From contig DVMF01000069.1 in assembly GCA_018715125.1 (NCBI GenBank), forward strand, positions 1 through 40,853: a stretch of 40,853 bases of DNA, written 5' to 3'. Source of the DNA: Candidatus Coprousia avicola. GTDB taxonomy: Bacteria > Actinomycetota > Coriobacteriia > Coriobacteriales > Coriobacteriaceae. The position numbers were made by a program, and so were the translations under genes. A model generated the notes under the pieces. The model saw only the letters and a list, made by a program, of their open reading frames with translations, was not told the origin of the DNA and ran no database searches. Shown piece after piece: positions 8,940-18,086 of this stretch; position 1 is the first letter of the stretch; every line of letters starts with the position of its first letter.

Positions 8940-9123
8940 CTTAACCTGGATGCATGAAATCAGATCCCGTAACACCGCTAAAGACGATTTGTCATTCCCC
9001 TATGTTGAACTGGCCTTTTATCAAAAACAAGTATGAAAATGACGTTTGATTCATGTTTGATTCGAATCAACCTGTTTTGCGTCGTAACTGCCAAAAGGAG
9101 TCGTGACGGATGGCTTTGCGTAA

Positions 9124-9158
9124 TTGCACAATGTTGCATGTCGTTGCAGGTTCGTGCA
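9124..9158. repeat. TTGCA repeats at exact 10-bp pitch (left cluster)
   Basis: TTGCA starts at 9124, 9134 and 9144, and the variant GTGCA at 9154. The spacing is exactly one helical turn, so a protein could bind all four on one face of the DNA. A short open frame (9110-9346) passes through here but has no convincing coding character. Arm-type integrase sites or iteron-like sites are the best guesses. Confidence 0.5.
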
Positions 9159-9230
9159 TGTTCCGAATAATCGTTCAGGTTGCGTCACCTTTTGGGAATG
9201 ATTCCGAATCAAAGACGCAGGTTAATGGGC

Positions 9231-9267
9231 AAAAAAATACCCCGAAACTTCTTGAATTTCGGGGTAT
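9231..9267 (-). terminator. Rho-independent terminator downstream of guaA
   Basis: A perfect 11-bp stem (ATACCCCGAAA at 9237-9247 and its complement at 9257-9267) has a 9-base loop. On the minus strand it is followed by a run of T residues (A7 on the plus strand, 9231-9237). It lies about 115 bp after the guaA stop in the right orientation to end guaA transcripts. Confidence 0.85.
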
Positions 9268-9302
9268 TGGTCAGTTTGTCATTCCGCTTTGTTTTCAGTG
9301 GC

Positions 9303-9356
9303 TTGCAACGTTGTGCAACTCACTGACATCTTGTGCATCGCGGTGAATCGTTGCAA
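9303..9356. repeat. TTGCA/GTGCA repeats (right cluster) just outside the guaA stop
   Basis: TTGCAA starts at 9303, GTGCAA at 9313, GTGCA at 9333 and TTGCAA at 9351. The first three keep the 10-bp phase seen in the left cluster. The last copy lies 26 bp from the guaA stop. The position suits integrase arm-binding sites at an island end integrated in guaA; this is inference. Confidence 0.45.
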
Positions 9357-9381
9357 GTGATTTTACAATGATGACCTGGGG

Positions 9382-10989
9382 CTATTCCCACTCGATTGTC
9401 GAGGGAGGCTTCGACGTGATGTCGTACGCCACGCGGTTCACGCCCGGCACCTCGGCCACAATGCGTCCGCTGATGCGCGCAAGCACCTCGTAGGGCAGCT
9501 TCGCCCAGTCGGCGGTCATGGCGTCGCTCGACTCCACCGCGCGCAGGATCACGGGGCGCGCATAGGTGCGCTCGTCGCCCATCACGCCCACGCTCTTGAT
9601 GTCCGGAAGCACGGCGAAATACTGCCAGCAGCTGTGCTCGGAGTTGCGCTCCCCCGTCGCCTCGAACAGGCGCTGGTTGTACGCATCGAGCTCCTCACGC
9701 ACGATGGCGTCGGCGTTCTTCAGGATCTCGAGCTTCTCGGGGCTCACCGCGCCGATGATGCGGATGGCGAGGCCCGGACCCGGGAAGGGCTGGCGGTACA
9801 CGATGTGCTCGGGCAGCCCCAGCGCCAGGCCGAGCTCGCGCACCTCGTCCTTAAAGAAATGGTCGAGCGGCTCGATAAGGTCGAAATGCACGCCCTCGGG
9901 GAACGGGATCAGGTTGTGATGGCTCTTGATCGTAGCCGTCTTGCCGCCCGTCTTGCGCGCGCCGCTCTCGATGATATCGGGGTAGATGGTGCCCTGTGCG
10001 AGGTACGTTACCGGGCGACCGTCCTGCTCGAGCTGCTGCGCGACCGCGAAGAACTCGTTCCAGAACTGCGTGCCGATGATGCGGCGCTTCTCCTCGGGCT
10101 CCGTAACGCCGTCGAGCAGAGCGGCATAACGGTCCTCGGCGTGCACGTGAATGAAGTCGACGTCGAACTGCTTGGTGAAGACCTCCTCTACCTGCTCGGG
10201 CTCACCCTTGCGCAGCAGGCCGTGGTTGATGAACACGCAGGTCATCTGACGGCCGATAGCGCGCGCACCCAGCGCTGCGACCACGCTCGAGTCCACGCCG
10301 CCGGAAAGCGCGAGGATAACGCGGTCCCCGCCCACCTGGGCGCGAATGGCCTCGGTCATGCTCTCGACGAGGTTGTCCATCGTCCACGTGGGCTCGAGCC
10401 CGCAGATGTCAAACAGGAAGTTCGAGAGGAGCTGCTGGCCGTACTCGGTGTGGCGCACCTCGGGATGGAACTGGGTGCTATAGAGCTTCCGCTCCGGGCA
10501 CTCCATGGAGGCCACCGGGCACACGCTCGTCTCGCTCGTCACCACAAAGCCCTCGGGCACGCGGCTCACGGCGTCGCGATGGCTCATCCACACCGTCTGC
10601 TCGAGCGGCGTGGCGTTGAAGAGCGCGGAGTCCGCCTCGCGCGTGATGGTCGCCGGGCCGTACTCGCCCACCTCGGAGTGACCCACCTCGCCACCGAGCG
10701 TGACGGCCATGATCTGGTGCCCGTAGCAGAAGCCGAGAACCGGTAGCCCCAGATCGAAGATGGCGGGGTCGATGGAGGGAGCATCCTCGGCGTACACGCT
10801 TGCGGGACCACCCGAAAGGATGAGCGCCGAGGGGTTCAGGGCGCGCACCTCGTCGGCGGTGATATCGCACGGTACGATCTCTGAGTACACATGTAGATCG
10901 CGCACGCGGCGGGCGATGAGCTGGCCGTACTGTGCGCCAAAGTCGAATACGAGCACCTTCTGGTCCGTGGCAGATGCGTTCTGGGGCAT
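9382..10989 (-). CDS. guaA: GMP synthase (glutamine-hydrolysing)
   Basis: The 535-residue enzyme converts XMP to GMP using ATP and glutamine. Its N-terminal class I amidotransferase domain shows the nucleophile motif (GFCYGHQIM) and the His-Glu pair (QFHPEVRHTE). The ATP-pyrophosphatase domain has the P-loop LSGGVDSSV. The C-terminal dimerisation domain ends in the invariant SKPPSTIEWE. I chose the ATG at 10989 because GAGAGGAG lies just upstream; a longer frame to 11046 has no ribosome site. The gene ends beside the mobile island, which fits its role as an integration target, and the coding end is intact. A candidate -10 (TATGAT) lies at 11042-11047 on the minus strand. Confidence 0.97.
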   Translation of the reverse strand: MPQNASATDQKVLVFDFGAQYGQLIARRVRDLHVYSEIVPCDITADEVRALNPSALILSGGPASVYAEDAPSIDPAIFDLGLPVLGFCYGHQIMAVTLGGEVGHSEVGEYGPATITREADSALFNATPLEQTVWMSHRDAVSRVPEGFVVTSETSVCPVASMECPERKLYSTQFHPEVRHTEYGQQLLSNFLFDICGLEPTWTMDNLVESMTEAIRAQVGGDRVILALSGGVDSSVVAALGARAIGRQMTCVFINHGLLRKGEPEQVEEVFTKQFDVDFIHVHAEDRYAALLDGVTEPEEKRRIIGTQFWNEFFAVAQQLEQDGRPVTYLAQGTIYPDIIESGARKTGGKTATIKSHHNLIPFPEGVHFDLIEPLDHFFKDEVRELGLALGLPEHIVYRQPFPGPGLAIRIIGAVSPEKLEILKNADAIVREELDAYNQRLFEATGERNSEHSCWQYFAVLPDIKSVGVMGDERTYARPVILRAVESSDAMTADWAKLPYEVLARISGRIVAEVPGVNRVAYDITSKPPSTIEWE

Positions 10990-11041
10990 GGATCTCCTCT
11001 CCCTCGCGCCGGGTGTACCAGCGCGCATTTCGAACTTACCT

Positions 11042-11047
11042 ATCATA
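11042..11047 (-). promoter_or_regulatory. Candidate -10 box for guaA
   Basis: TATGAT on the minus strand lies about 53 bp upstream of the guaA ATG. No good -35 is seen at 16-18 bp. No riboswitch-like fold was recognised in the leader. Only the -10 element supports this call. Confidence 0.35.
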
Positions 11048-11208
11048 CACGCTCGCCTTTTTTACACAGCCACGGGCGCCCTATCTGCACGTCTTCGCCA
11101 ACTCGGCGCACCTTCGCACGCGGATGTCTGCCCGGCATCTGCCAAAGGACCGCCGACGGCTGCGCACCGAGGAGGACTCCGCGGTGCGCGCCAGACGGAT
11201 GCATCGCC

Positions 11209-11214
11209 TACAAT
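11209..11214 (+). promoter_or_regulatory. Candidate -10 box for the asparaginase gene
   Basis: TACAAT lies 60 bp before the asparaginase ATG in the 285-bp gap shared with guaA. The -35 region is GC-rich and not convincing. The rest of the gap holds nothing I can name. Confidence 0.35.
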
Positions 11215-11274
11215 ACGGTACATCGAACACATCCGCGTCGGTCCCCTCTCGACCATCGGCAGAAAGCGACACGT

Positions 11275-12429
11275 ATGAAGAAGATCCTCCTCATCGCAAC
11301 CGGCGGCACCATCGCCTCAACCGAAGACGGCAACGGGCTCTCCCCCGCCCTCTCCGGCGCCGAGCTCGCCGCCTGCGTGCCCGAGATCGAGGGTCTTTGC
11401 GAACTCGACGTCGTCCAGCCGATGAACATCGACAGCACCAACATGCGCCCCGCCGACTGGCTGCGCATCCGCGACGTGGTGATGGACGGCTACGATGCCT
11501 ACGACGGGTTCCTCATCCTCCACGGCACCGACACCATGGCCTACACCGCCGCGGCGCTCTCCTATCTGATTCAGGCGAGCCCCAAACCCATCGTGCTCAC
11601 CGGGTCGCAGCGTCCCATGATGAGCCCGTTTACCGATGCCAAGCTCAACCTCTACCAGAGCCTGCTCTGGGCGGTGGACGATGCCGCCCGCGACGTCGCC
11701 ATCGTTTTTGGCGGCCTGGTAATCGCCGGCACGCGCGCCCGCAAGCAGCGCACCCTGAGCGCCAATGCGTTCTCGAGCGTCAACTTTCCGCCGCTCGCCT
11801 ACATCCGCCACGACCGCATCGTGCGGGGCGGGGCGGCCCTCCCGGGTTGGACCATCGACGACCGCGCCCTCGAGGCCATGGTAAGCGCCACCGAGACCGA
11901 CGCCGGCATGGCGGCGCTCGCCCACGCCTTCCGCACCGCCCGCGATGCGCGCGACAGCGCCCCCACCACGTTTGAGACGCTCGATGAGCGCGTCGGTGTG
12001 CTCAAGCTCACCCCCGGCATGAGCCCGCGCGTCTTTGAGGTGATGCGGCCCGCGTATGACGCCCTGATTTTGGAGACGTTCGGACTGGGCGGCATTCCCG
12101 AGTACGGCCCCGATACGTCCGCGACGGGCGACGCCGCGAGCGACCATGCCTGCGTCGAGCCCTCGTTTAGGCAGGCCATTTTTGACTGGGTTGATTCGGG
12201 GCGCATCGTCGTCATGACGACGCAGGTGCCCGAAGAGGGACTCGACCTCGGCGTGTATGAAGTCGGGCGCGCCTACGCCGACCATCCGGGTATCCTGCAC
12301 GGCGACGACATGACCACCGAGGCGCTCGTCGCCAAGACGATGTGGGCGCTGGGGCAGACGCACGACCCCCGCGAGGTCGCCCGCCTGTTCTATCAGGTCG
12401 TAAACCACGATCGCACGGCGGCACGGTAG
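11275..12429 (+). CDS. ansA: L-asparaginase, type I (AnsA-like)
   Basis: The enzyme hydrolyses asparagine to aspartate and ammonia. The catalytic threonine motif ATGGTIAS begins at residue 8, and the second active-site motif HGTDTMAY lies at residues 83-90. TGSQRPM follows, as in the asparaginase/glutaminase family. There is no signal peptide, so it is cytoplasmic as expected for type I. At 384 residues it is longer than the usual 330-340; the extra length is spread between about residues 185 and 300 and at the C-terminus. The start ATG begins the conserved KKILLIATGGTI strand directly; the ribosome site (AGAAAG) is weak. It stands alone, with guaA divergent and a small regulator convergent. 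Confidence 0.93.
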   Translation: MKKILLIATGGTIASTEDGNGLSPALSGAELAACVPEIEGLCELDVVQPMNIDSTNMRPADWLRIRDVVMDGYDAYDGFLILHGTDTMAYTAAALSYLIQASPKPIVLTGSQRPMMSPFTDAKLNLYQSLLWAVDDAARDVAIVFGGLVIAGTRARKQRTLSANAFSSVNFPPLAYIRHDRIVRGGAALPGWTIDDRALEAMVSATETDAGMAALAHAFRTARDARDSAPTTFETLDERVGVLKLTPGMSPRVFEVMRPAYDALILETFGLGGIPEYGPDTSATGDAASDHACVEPSFRQAIFDWVDSGRIVVMTTQVPEEGLDLGVYEVGRAYADHPGILHGDDMTTEALVAKTMWALGQTHDPREVARLFYQVVNHDRTAAR

Positions 12430-12501
12430 CCGTGCCCGCCCGGGGCCTCCCCCGGTCGGTTCTCTCCGCACCGGACACCGGGTACCAGGCGTCCTATGAA
12501 T

Positions 12502-12711
12502 CTACTTGAGCAACTCGACCATCGGAACGTCGAGGCCTCTCGCCACCCGCTCCAGCATCTTGATCGTCACATTGGCGCTTCCGTTCTCGATTTTTGAGAG
12601 ATAGGGACGGCTGATACCGACCATCAGGGCGAAGTCGGTCTTGCTCAGACCTTGCCGCTTACGCAGCTCCTGCACGCGCACGCCAATTTTCTGTAACGTC
12701 GATTCACTCAT
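12502..12711 (-). CDS. Small XRE-family DNA-binding protein
   Basis: The product from the ATG at 12711 has 69 residues and is almost entirely one XRE helix-turn-helix domain (KRQGLSKTDFALMVGISRPYLSKIENG). A longer frame to 12771 would run through a palindrome and adds residues that do not look conserved, so I prefer 12711. No clear ribosome site precedes this ATG. Proteins of this size and type act as autoregulators or as antitoxins of HipB type, but no toxin gene is adjacent. The nearby palindrome AAACTATAGTTT overlaps its likely -10 box. The role is unknown beyond DNA binding. Confidence 0.75.
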   Translation of the reverse strand: MSESTLQKIGVRVQELRKRQGLSKTDFALMVGISRPYLSKIENGSANVTIKMLERVARGLDVPMVELLK

Positions 12712-12746
12712 GCTATGAGTGTGCAGAACCGAGCGTGTCCAAACGT

Positions 12747-12758
12747 AAACTATAGTTT
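12747..12758. promoter_or_regulatory. Perfect palindrome over the promoter of the small XRE gene
   Basis: AAACTATAGTTT is a perfect 12-bp palindrome 36 bp upstream of the XRE gene start. On the minus strand it contains TATAGT, a plausible -10. It is probably the autoregulatory operator, but this is inference. Confidence 0.5.
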
Positions 12759-12849
12759 CCCTTATGGCCAAAGAGCACGGAAGCCGCGCGCAACGGCGCC
12801 GGCATCGCGGACGGTCGAGTCAACATGCCGAGAACATATGCTCATACGG

Positions 12850-12878
12850 AAAAAGCCCCCGGCGCAGCGCCGGGGGCT
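12850..12878 (-). terminator. Terminator after the DUF1648 protein gene
   Basis: AGCCCCCGGCGC (12854-12865) pairs with its complement at 12867-12878 and is followed on the minus strand by a T run. It lies 33 bp downstream of the leftward gene that ends at 12911. Confidence 0.8.
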
Positions 12879-12910
12879 CGCAAGCTTCGAGGTTGGAGAT
12901 GAGGGCGGCC

Positions 12911-13294
12911 TCAGCCCAGCCAGGGCGCGCTCTGGCCGGTGAGCGCCATGGCCATAAGGTAGATATTTGCCACGTTGAAGATGACCGCGGCAACCAGCCC
13001 GCTCCGCACGTAGCGCCTAAAGGTGAGCTGCGCGATAGCGGGCGATGCGCCGTCAGCCCCCGAGCGGCGGTAGGCGCTCAGAAGCGACGCCGCGCCGAGC
13101 GCGAGGCAGATAAGGGGAAGCAGCACCAAATGCCACCGCGTGCCCGTGCGCGCCGTATCGGCTGCCGCATTGAACCCGATCACGACCGTCTCGGGTATCT
13201 GGGGCAACAGCACCACCAGCTCGATAAGGGGGATGAACGAGAGCACCGTGAGCGCGATCGCCATAATCCCGTTGGTTCGTCCGTACTTGAACAT
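12911..13294 (-). CDS. DUF1648-like integral membrane protein
   Basis: The start is the ATG at 13294, preceded by AAAGGG at good distance. The frame is open further upstream but only as an antisense shadow of ychF. The 127-residue product has three hydrophobic segments: about 10-31, 55-74 and 98-118. The stretch LLPQIPETVVIGFNAAADTARTG between the first two resembles the DUF1648 signature found in SdpI-type and related membrane proteins. Some of these act in bacteriocin immunity or signalling, but this one is too short and isolated to assign a role. It lies 64 bp downstream of ychF on the same strand and has its own terminator. Confidence 0.7.
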   Translation of the reverse strand: MFKYGRTNGIMAIALTVLSFIPLIELVVLLPQIPETVVIGFNAAADTARTGTRWHLVLLPLICLALGAASLLSAYRRSGADGASPAIAQLTFRRYVRSGLVAAVIFNVANIYLMAMALTGQSAPWLG

Positions 13295-13358
13295 CTGTAT
13301 CCCTTTCGCAGGCGGCGTCCGCATTCCACCGGCGCCGCCTTCCACCTTCGGTGCCGCG

Positions 13359-14435
13359 TTACACGTTGAAGCGGAAATGCACCACGTCGCCGTCGGCCAT
13401 AACGTAGTCCTTGCCCTCCATGCGGAGCTTGCCCGCTGCACGGGCACCGGCCTCGCCACCCAGTTCGATGTAATCATCGTAGCTGATGACCTCGGCCTTG
13501 ATGAACCCGCGTTCGAAGTCGGAGTGGATGACACCCGCCGCCTGCGGCGCCGTAGCGCCCTGACGCACCGTCCATGCCTTGACCTCCATCTCGCCCGCCG
13601 TGAAGAACGACTGCAGGCCGAGCAGCCTGTAGGCCGCCTGAGCGAGCACCTCCAGGCCGGGGCGCTCGAGGCCCAGGCTCTCCAGGTACTCCGCCGCCTC
13701 CTCAGGCTCGAGCTCAGAGAGCTCCGCCTCGACCTTGGCGCAGATGGGGATGGGCGCCACGCCGTCGATGGGCTCGAGCTCGCGGCCGAGCATGTCCTCG
13801 TCCACGTTGGCGACATAGAGGATCGGCTTCATCGTGAGGAGGAAGAGCCCCTTGGCGGCAGCGCGCTCCTCGGGCGTCATCTCGAGCGTGGCGGCGCGGT
13901 TGCCATCATTTAGCCACTCCGTCAGGCGACGGGCGATCTCCAGCTTGGGGGCGAGCTCGCGGTCGCGCTTGGCCTCCTTCTCGAGCTTGGGGAGCTGCTT
14001 CTCGAGCGTCTGCAAATCCGCCAGGATGAGCTCGGTCATAATGGTGTCGGCATCTGCCGCCGGGTCGACAAACGCACCCGTGCGCCCCACCTCGCGCATC
14101 ACGTTGGGGTCGCTGAAGTAGCGCACGACCTCGCAGATGGCATCCGTCTCGCGGATGTTGGCGAGAAACTGGTTGCCGAGCCCCTCGCCCTCGTTAGCGC
14201 CCTTGACAAGGCCCGCGATGTCGACGAACTCGACGGTGGCGGGCACGATGCGCCCCGGGTGCACGATATCGGCGAGCTTTTGCAGACGGTCATCCGGCAC
14301 GTTGACGATACCGACGTTAGGGTCGATCGTCGCAAAGGGGTAGTTGGCGGCAAGCCCGCCCTTCTTGGTGAGCGCGGTAAAGAGCGTCGACTTGCCCACA
14401 TTGGGCAGGCCCACGATACCGATGGAAAGCGACAC
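13359..14435 (-). CDS. ychF: Redox-regulated ATPase YchF (Obg family)
   Basis: The 358-residue protein starts at a GTG and has the P-loop GLPNVGKST at residues 8-16, then [19 protein letters not shown] and [22 protein letters not shown], all hallmarks of YchF. The C-terminal TGS-like domain ends with [17 protein letters not shown]. YchF binds ribosomes and, unlike most Obg relatives, prefers ATP. Length is close to the usual 363. The start is supported by a GAGAGGA about 10 bp upstream. A candidate -10 (TACCAT on the minus strand, 14494-14499) lies between it and the gene upstream. Confidence 0.95.
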   Translation of the reverse strand: MSLSIGIVGLPNVGKSTLFTALTKKGGLAANYPFATIDPNVGIVNVPDDRLQKLADIVHPGRIVPATVEFVDIAGLVKGANEGEGLGNQFLANIRETDAICEVVRYFSDPNVMREVGRTGAFVDPAADADTIMTELILADLQTLEKQLPKLEKEAKRDRELAPKLEIARRLTEWLNDGNRAATLEMTPEERAAAKGLFLLTMKPILYVANVDEDMLGRELEPIDGVAPIPICAKVEAELSELEPEEAAEYLESLGLERPGLEVLAQAAYRLLGLQSFFTAGEMEVKAWTVRQGATAPQAAGVIHSDFERGFIKAEVISYDDYIELGGEAGARAAGKLRMEGKDYVMADGDVVHFRFNV

Positions 14436-14519
14436 GGTCTCAGATCCTCTCTGACAGCGGGGCGGCGGTGCAGCGCCCCCTCCATTCCTAGCTATGGTAC
14501 ACGATAGTCGCGCGACGAG

Positions 14520-15791
14520 TTAGCGGTCGAGCTTCTCCACCTGGTCGAGTACGCGCGTGAGCTTCTGCTTGGCCTCAGCCTTGAGCTTCTCGGCGTCCTT
14601 CTTCGCCTGCGCGGCCGCAAGGGCCTTCTTCTCAGCCTCGGGATCGGGCACCACGAGCTCGGCGCCATCGTGCACCGCCAGCGTGAGGGCGTGCTCGGGA
14701 CAGACCTCGGTGCAGAGGCCGCAGCCCACGCAGTACGCCGTCTCGACGGCAAAGCGCCCCGCGCCCACCAGATCGCACGCGTGCAGCGGGCACACGCGCA
14801 CGCACTCGCCGCACATCGTGCAGGCGGAAAAGTCGCATTCAGGGACTTGGACCTGGATGTTGTCCGCAAGATTGGGATGCGCCTGCAGGGTCGAGAGCAT
14901 GAGCTGGCGAGACTGGGTGAGGATGCGCCGGCGTTTCTGCGTGGTGGTACCCGTCGCCTGCGAGAGCGTGCGCTCGAGCGCCGTGATCTTCTTGTTGTGC
15001 TCCCTGAGCCGCTGCGTGACGCTCGCGACGGCCGCGGCTGCGGGGTTGAGCTTCGACACGGTGAGGCCGGTCGTGCGCATGATGTTGTCCATGAACTCCT
15101 TGCGCTCGTACTCGCGGCGCTTCTCGCACACGAGCGCGCGGCTCTCCACCTCGAGCCCCATGCCGGCGCCGGCCCACTCCTCCGCCGTGGCGATGGCGTC
15201 GCCCAGCAGCTCCTCGCCGCGCGCGTTCTTGCACTTATCGCAGATGCCGAGGGGCAGGTACACGCTCACCTGCGGAAAATCCGTCATGATGGCGAACCAG
15301 GTCTCGGGCGTGATGTCGCCCACGCAGGCGATGACGACCTCGTTCTCGCGCGGGACGCGACGGAGCGCGCGCGTGCAGGTCACATACGCCGTGGTATGCG
15401 CCGCCGCAGCGGCCGCAACAGCGTCGTACAGCTTTTTGGGCTGCACTTTGGGCGAGAGCATCGCCTCGGTGGGGCACACGGGCACGCAGAGACCACACTT
15501 ACGGCACGCATCGGAGATATCGACCTCACCGTCATCGATATCGATGGCGTTGACAGGACAGACCTCGGCGCACTTGCGGCACGTGCTCTTCTCGGACTTG
15601 CATGCGAGGCACGGGATGGCGTTGAAGCGCGGGCGCTCCTTATAGTCGGCCGGGTTCCACTCCTGCTGCGGCTCACCGACGCCCGCCGTACCCAGAAGCG
15701 CGTCGGTCACGCCGCCGAGCGGGTCCTTGAGCACGTCGATGCCCTTGCTGATATCGATGATGTCATCGAAGAGGTCATGCTGCTGCGCCAT
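14520..15791 (-). CDS. Multi-cluster 4Fe-4S ferredoxin-type protein
   Basis: The 423-residue cytoplasmic protein has two pairs of Cys motifs. Near the N-terminus are CLACKSEKSTCRKCAEVCP (Cys61, 64, 71, 74, 78; an unusual spacing) and CRKCGLCVPVCP (96, 99, 102, 106). Near 325-370 are CTMCGECVRVCP and CVGCGLCTEVCP. Between them is a region of about 200 residues with a further LPLGICDKCKN motif and a long helical, probably coiled-coil part. The C-terminal 40 residues are Lys/Ala/Glu-rich and helical. It could hold four 4Fe-4S clusters and act in electron transfer, but no partner enzyme is adjacent. A GGGAGGA ribosome site supports the ATG at 15791. I do not recognise a named gene. Confidence 0.75.
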   Translation of the reverse strand: MAQQHDLFDDIIDISKGIDVLKDPLGGVTDALLGTAGVGEPQQEWNPADYKERPRFNAIPCLACKSEKSTCRKCAEVCPVNAIDIDDGEVDISDACRKCGLCVPVCPTEAMLSPKVQPKKLYDAVAAAAAAHTTAYVTCTRALRRVPRENEVVIACVGDITPETWFAIMTDFPQVSVYLPLGICDKCKNARGEELLGDAIATAEEWAGAGMGLEVESRALVCEKRREYERKEFMDNIMRTTGLTVSKLNPAAAAVASVTQRLREHNKKITALERTLSQATGTTTQKRRRILTQSRQLMLSTLQAHPNLADNIQVQVPECDFSACTMCGECVRVCPLHACDLVGAGRFAVETAYCVGCGLCTEVCPEHALTLAVHDGAELVVPDPEAEKKALAAAQAKKDAEKLKAEAKQKLTRVLDQVEKLDR

Positions 15792-15922
15792 GAAACCGTC
15801 CTCCCTAGCGTCTCATAAGCGGTAACTTCGATATGGTACCGCAAGTGTGCGCGCGCACCCGCGCCGGAGGTACCCTGCGCGCAACGACCACGACGGCCAG
15901 ACGACCTCGAGCCCCTAACACA

Positions 15923-15957
15923 GGGAGGCCCCGGACGAACCTCGTCCGGGGCCTCCC
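15923..15957 (-). terminator. GC-rich hairpin terminator after groEL
   Basis: A perfect 16-bp stem (15923-15938 with 15942-15957) encloses a 3-base loop. No T-run follows on either strand. It lies 26 bp after the groEL stop and also faces the end of the intergenic gap, so it may act in both directions. Confidence 0.65.
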
Positions 15958-15983
15958 GTAACGGTTACGCTTTCGCGCAGCCC

Positions 15984-17621
<1,638 letters not shown>

Positions 17622-17671
17622 CGTATCTGTCCTCCAACTAGAGTATTAGTACCTACTGTGTAGAGCGCGCT

Positions 17672-17959
17672 CTACTCGACGATCGCGTAGATGTCGTCGA
17701 CGCGCATGAGGAGGTAATCCTCACCGTCGACCTTGACCTCGTTGCCACCGTACTTGCCGTAGATGACGACGTCGCCCTCATGGACGTCCATGGGCATGCG
17801 CTCGCCCTTGTCGTTCAGCTTGCCGGCGCCCACGGCGACGATGGTGCCGCGCTGCGGCTTCTCCTGGGCGTTGCTGGCGATGTAGAGACCCGAAGCGGTC
17901 TTCTGCTCGGCGGCATCGGGCTTGACGAGAACGCGATCTCCAAGCGGCTTGAGACTCAT
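17672..17959 (-). CDS. groES: Co-chaperonin GroES (10 kDa)
   Basis: The product has 95 residues starting at MSLKPLGDRVLVKPD, the usual GroES N-terminus. The ATG at 17959 has GAAGGAGG 10 bp upstream, so the longer frame to 18037 is not used. The mobile loop (EQKTASGLYIASNAQEKP) and the VYGKYGG-like roof region (VVIYGKYGGNEVKVDGEDY) are present. GroES caps the GroEL ring during folding. It is the first gene of the groES-groEL operon, with a good promoter at 18027-18055. Confidence 0.98.
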   Translation of the reverse strand: MSLKPLGDRVLVKPDAAEQKTASGLYIASNAQEKPQRGTIVAVGAGKLNDKGERMPMDVHEGDVVIYGKYGGNEVKVDGEDYLLMRVDDIYAIVE

Positions 17960-18026
17960 GTGAGATTCCTCCTTCGCTGGTGCTGCGGCGGTGCGCCGCG
18001 CATCCATGCTTTTACGTACGCAGTGA

Positions 18027-18055
18027 ATAGTACCCACGTTTCAAGACTTATACAA
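18027..18055 (-). promoter_or_regulatory. Promoter of groES-groEL
   Basis: On the minus strand TTGTAT (18050-18055) and TACTAT (18027-18032) are 17 bp apart. The start would be about 60 bp before the groES ATG. It is the best housekeeping-type promoter near this operon. No CIRCE or HAIR repeat is visible around it. Confidence 0.6.
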
Positions 18056-18086
18056 CTGAGAAGCAAAAAATCTTATGAATCGGCAC

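Larger units (their letters stand above)
8907..9213. repeat. GAATCAAA-type short repeats in the gap next to guaA
   Basis: GAATCAAA occurs at 8907-8914 and 9206-9213. Its complement TTTGATTC occurs at 9045-9052 and 9056-9063, 11 bp apart. The second of these joins GAATCAA to make the perfect palindrome TTGATTCGAATCAA at 9057-9070. The repeats lie in the otherwise empty 500-bp gap between the repressor and guaA. They could be excisionase, integrase or regulator sites; the function is unknown. Confidence 0.5.
1..9381. mobile_element. Integrative element or genomic island with BREX defence, right part, next to guaA
   Basis: The left 9.4 kb differs from the rest in base composition (the Abi gene is clearly AT-rich, the BREX genes intermediate, and everything from guaA onward very GC-rich). 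It combines phage-defence genes with an integrase, an excisionase-like gene, a MobC-like gene and a cI-like repressor. It stops beside the 3' end of guaA, a documented attachment target for genomic islands in several phyla. The left end is outside the window, so the second attachment site cannot be seen. I found no second copy of the guaA 3' end inside the window. The exact right boundary, somewhere between the repressor terminator near 8940 and the guaA stop at 9382, is inferred. Confidence 0.6.

Noticed and set aside
9110-9346. 78-codon frame between the island and guaA
   Set aside because: It runs through the guaA terminator and phased repeats and has no recognisable domain. An AAAAGGAG lies upstream, but coding is not supported.
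12764-13369. 201-codon frame opposite the DUF1648 gene
   Set aside because: It crosses a strong terminator and is antisense to a membrane protein with a good start.
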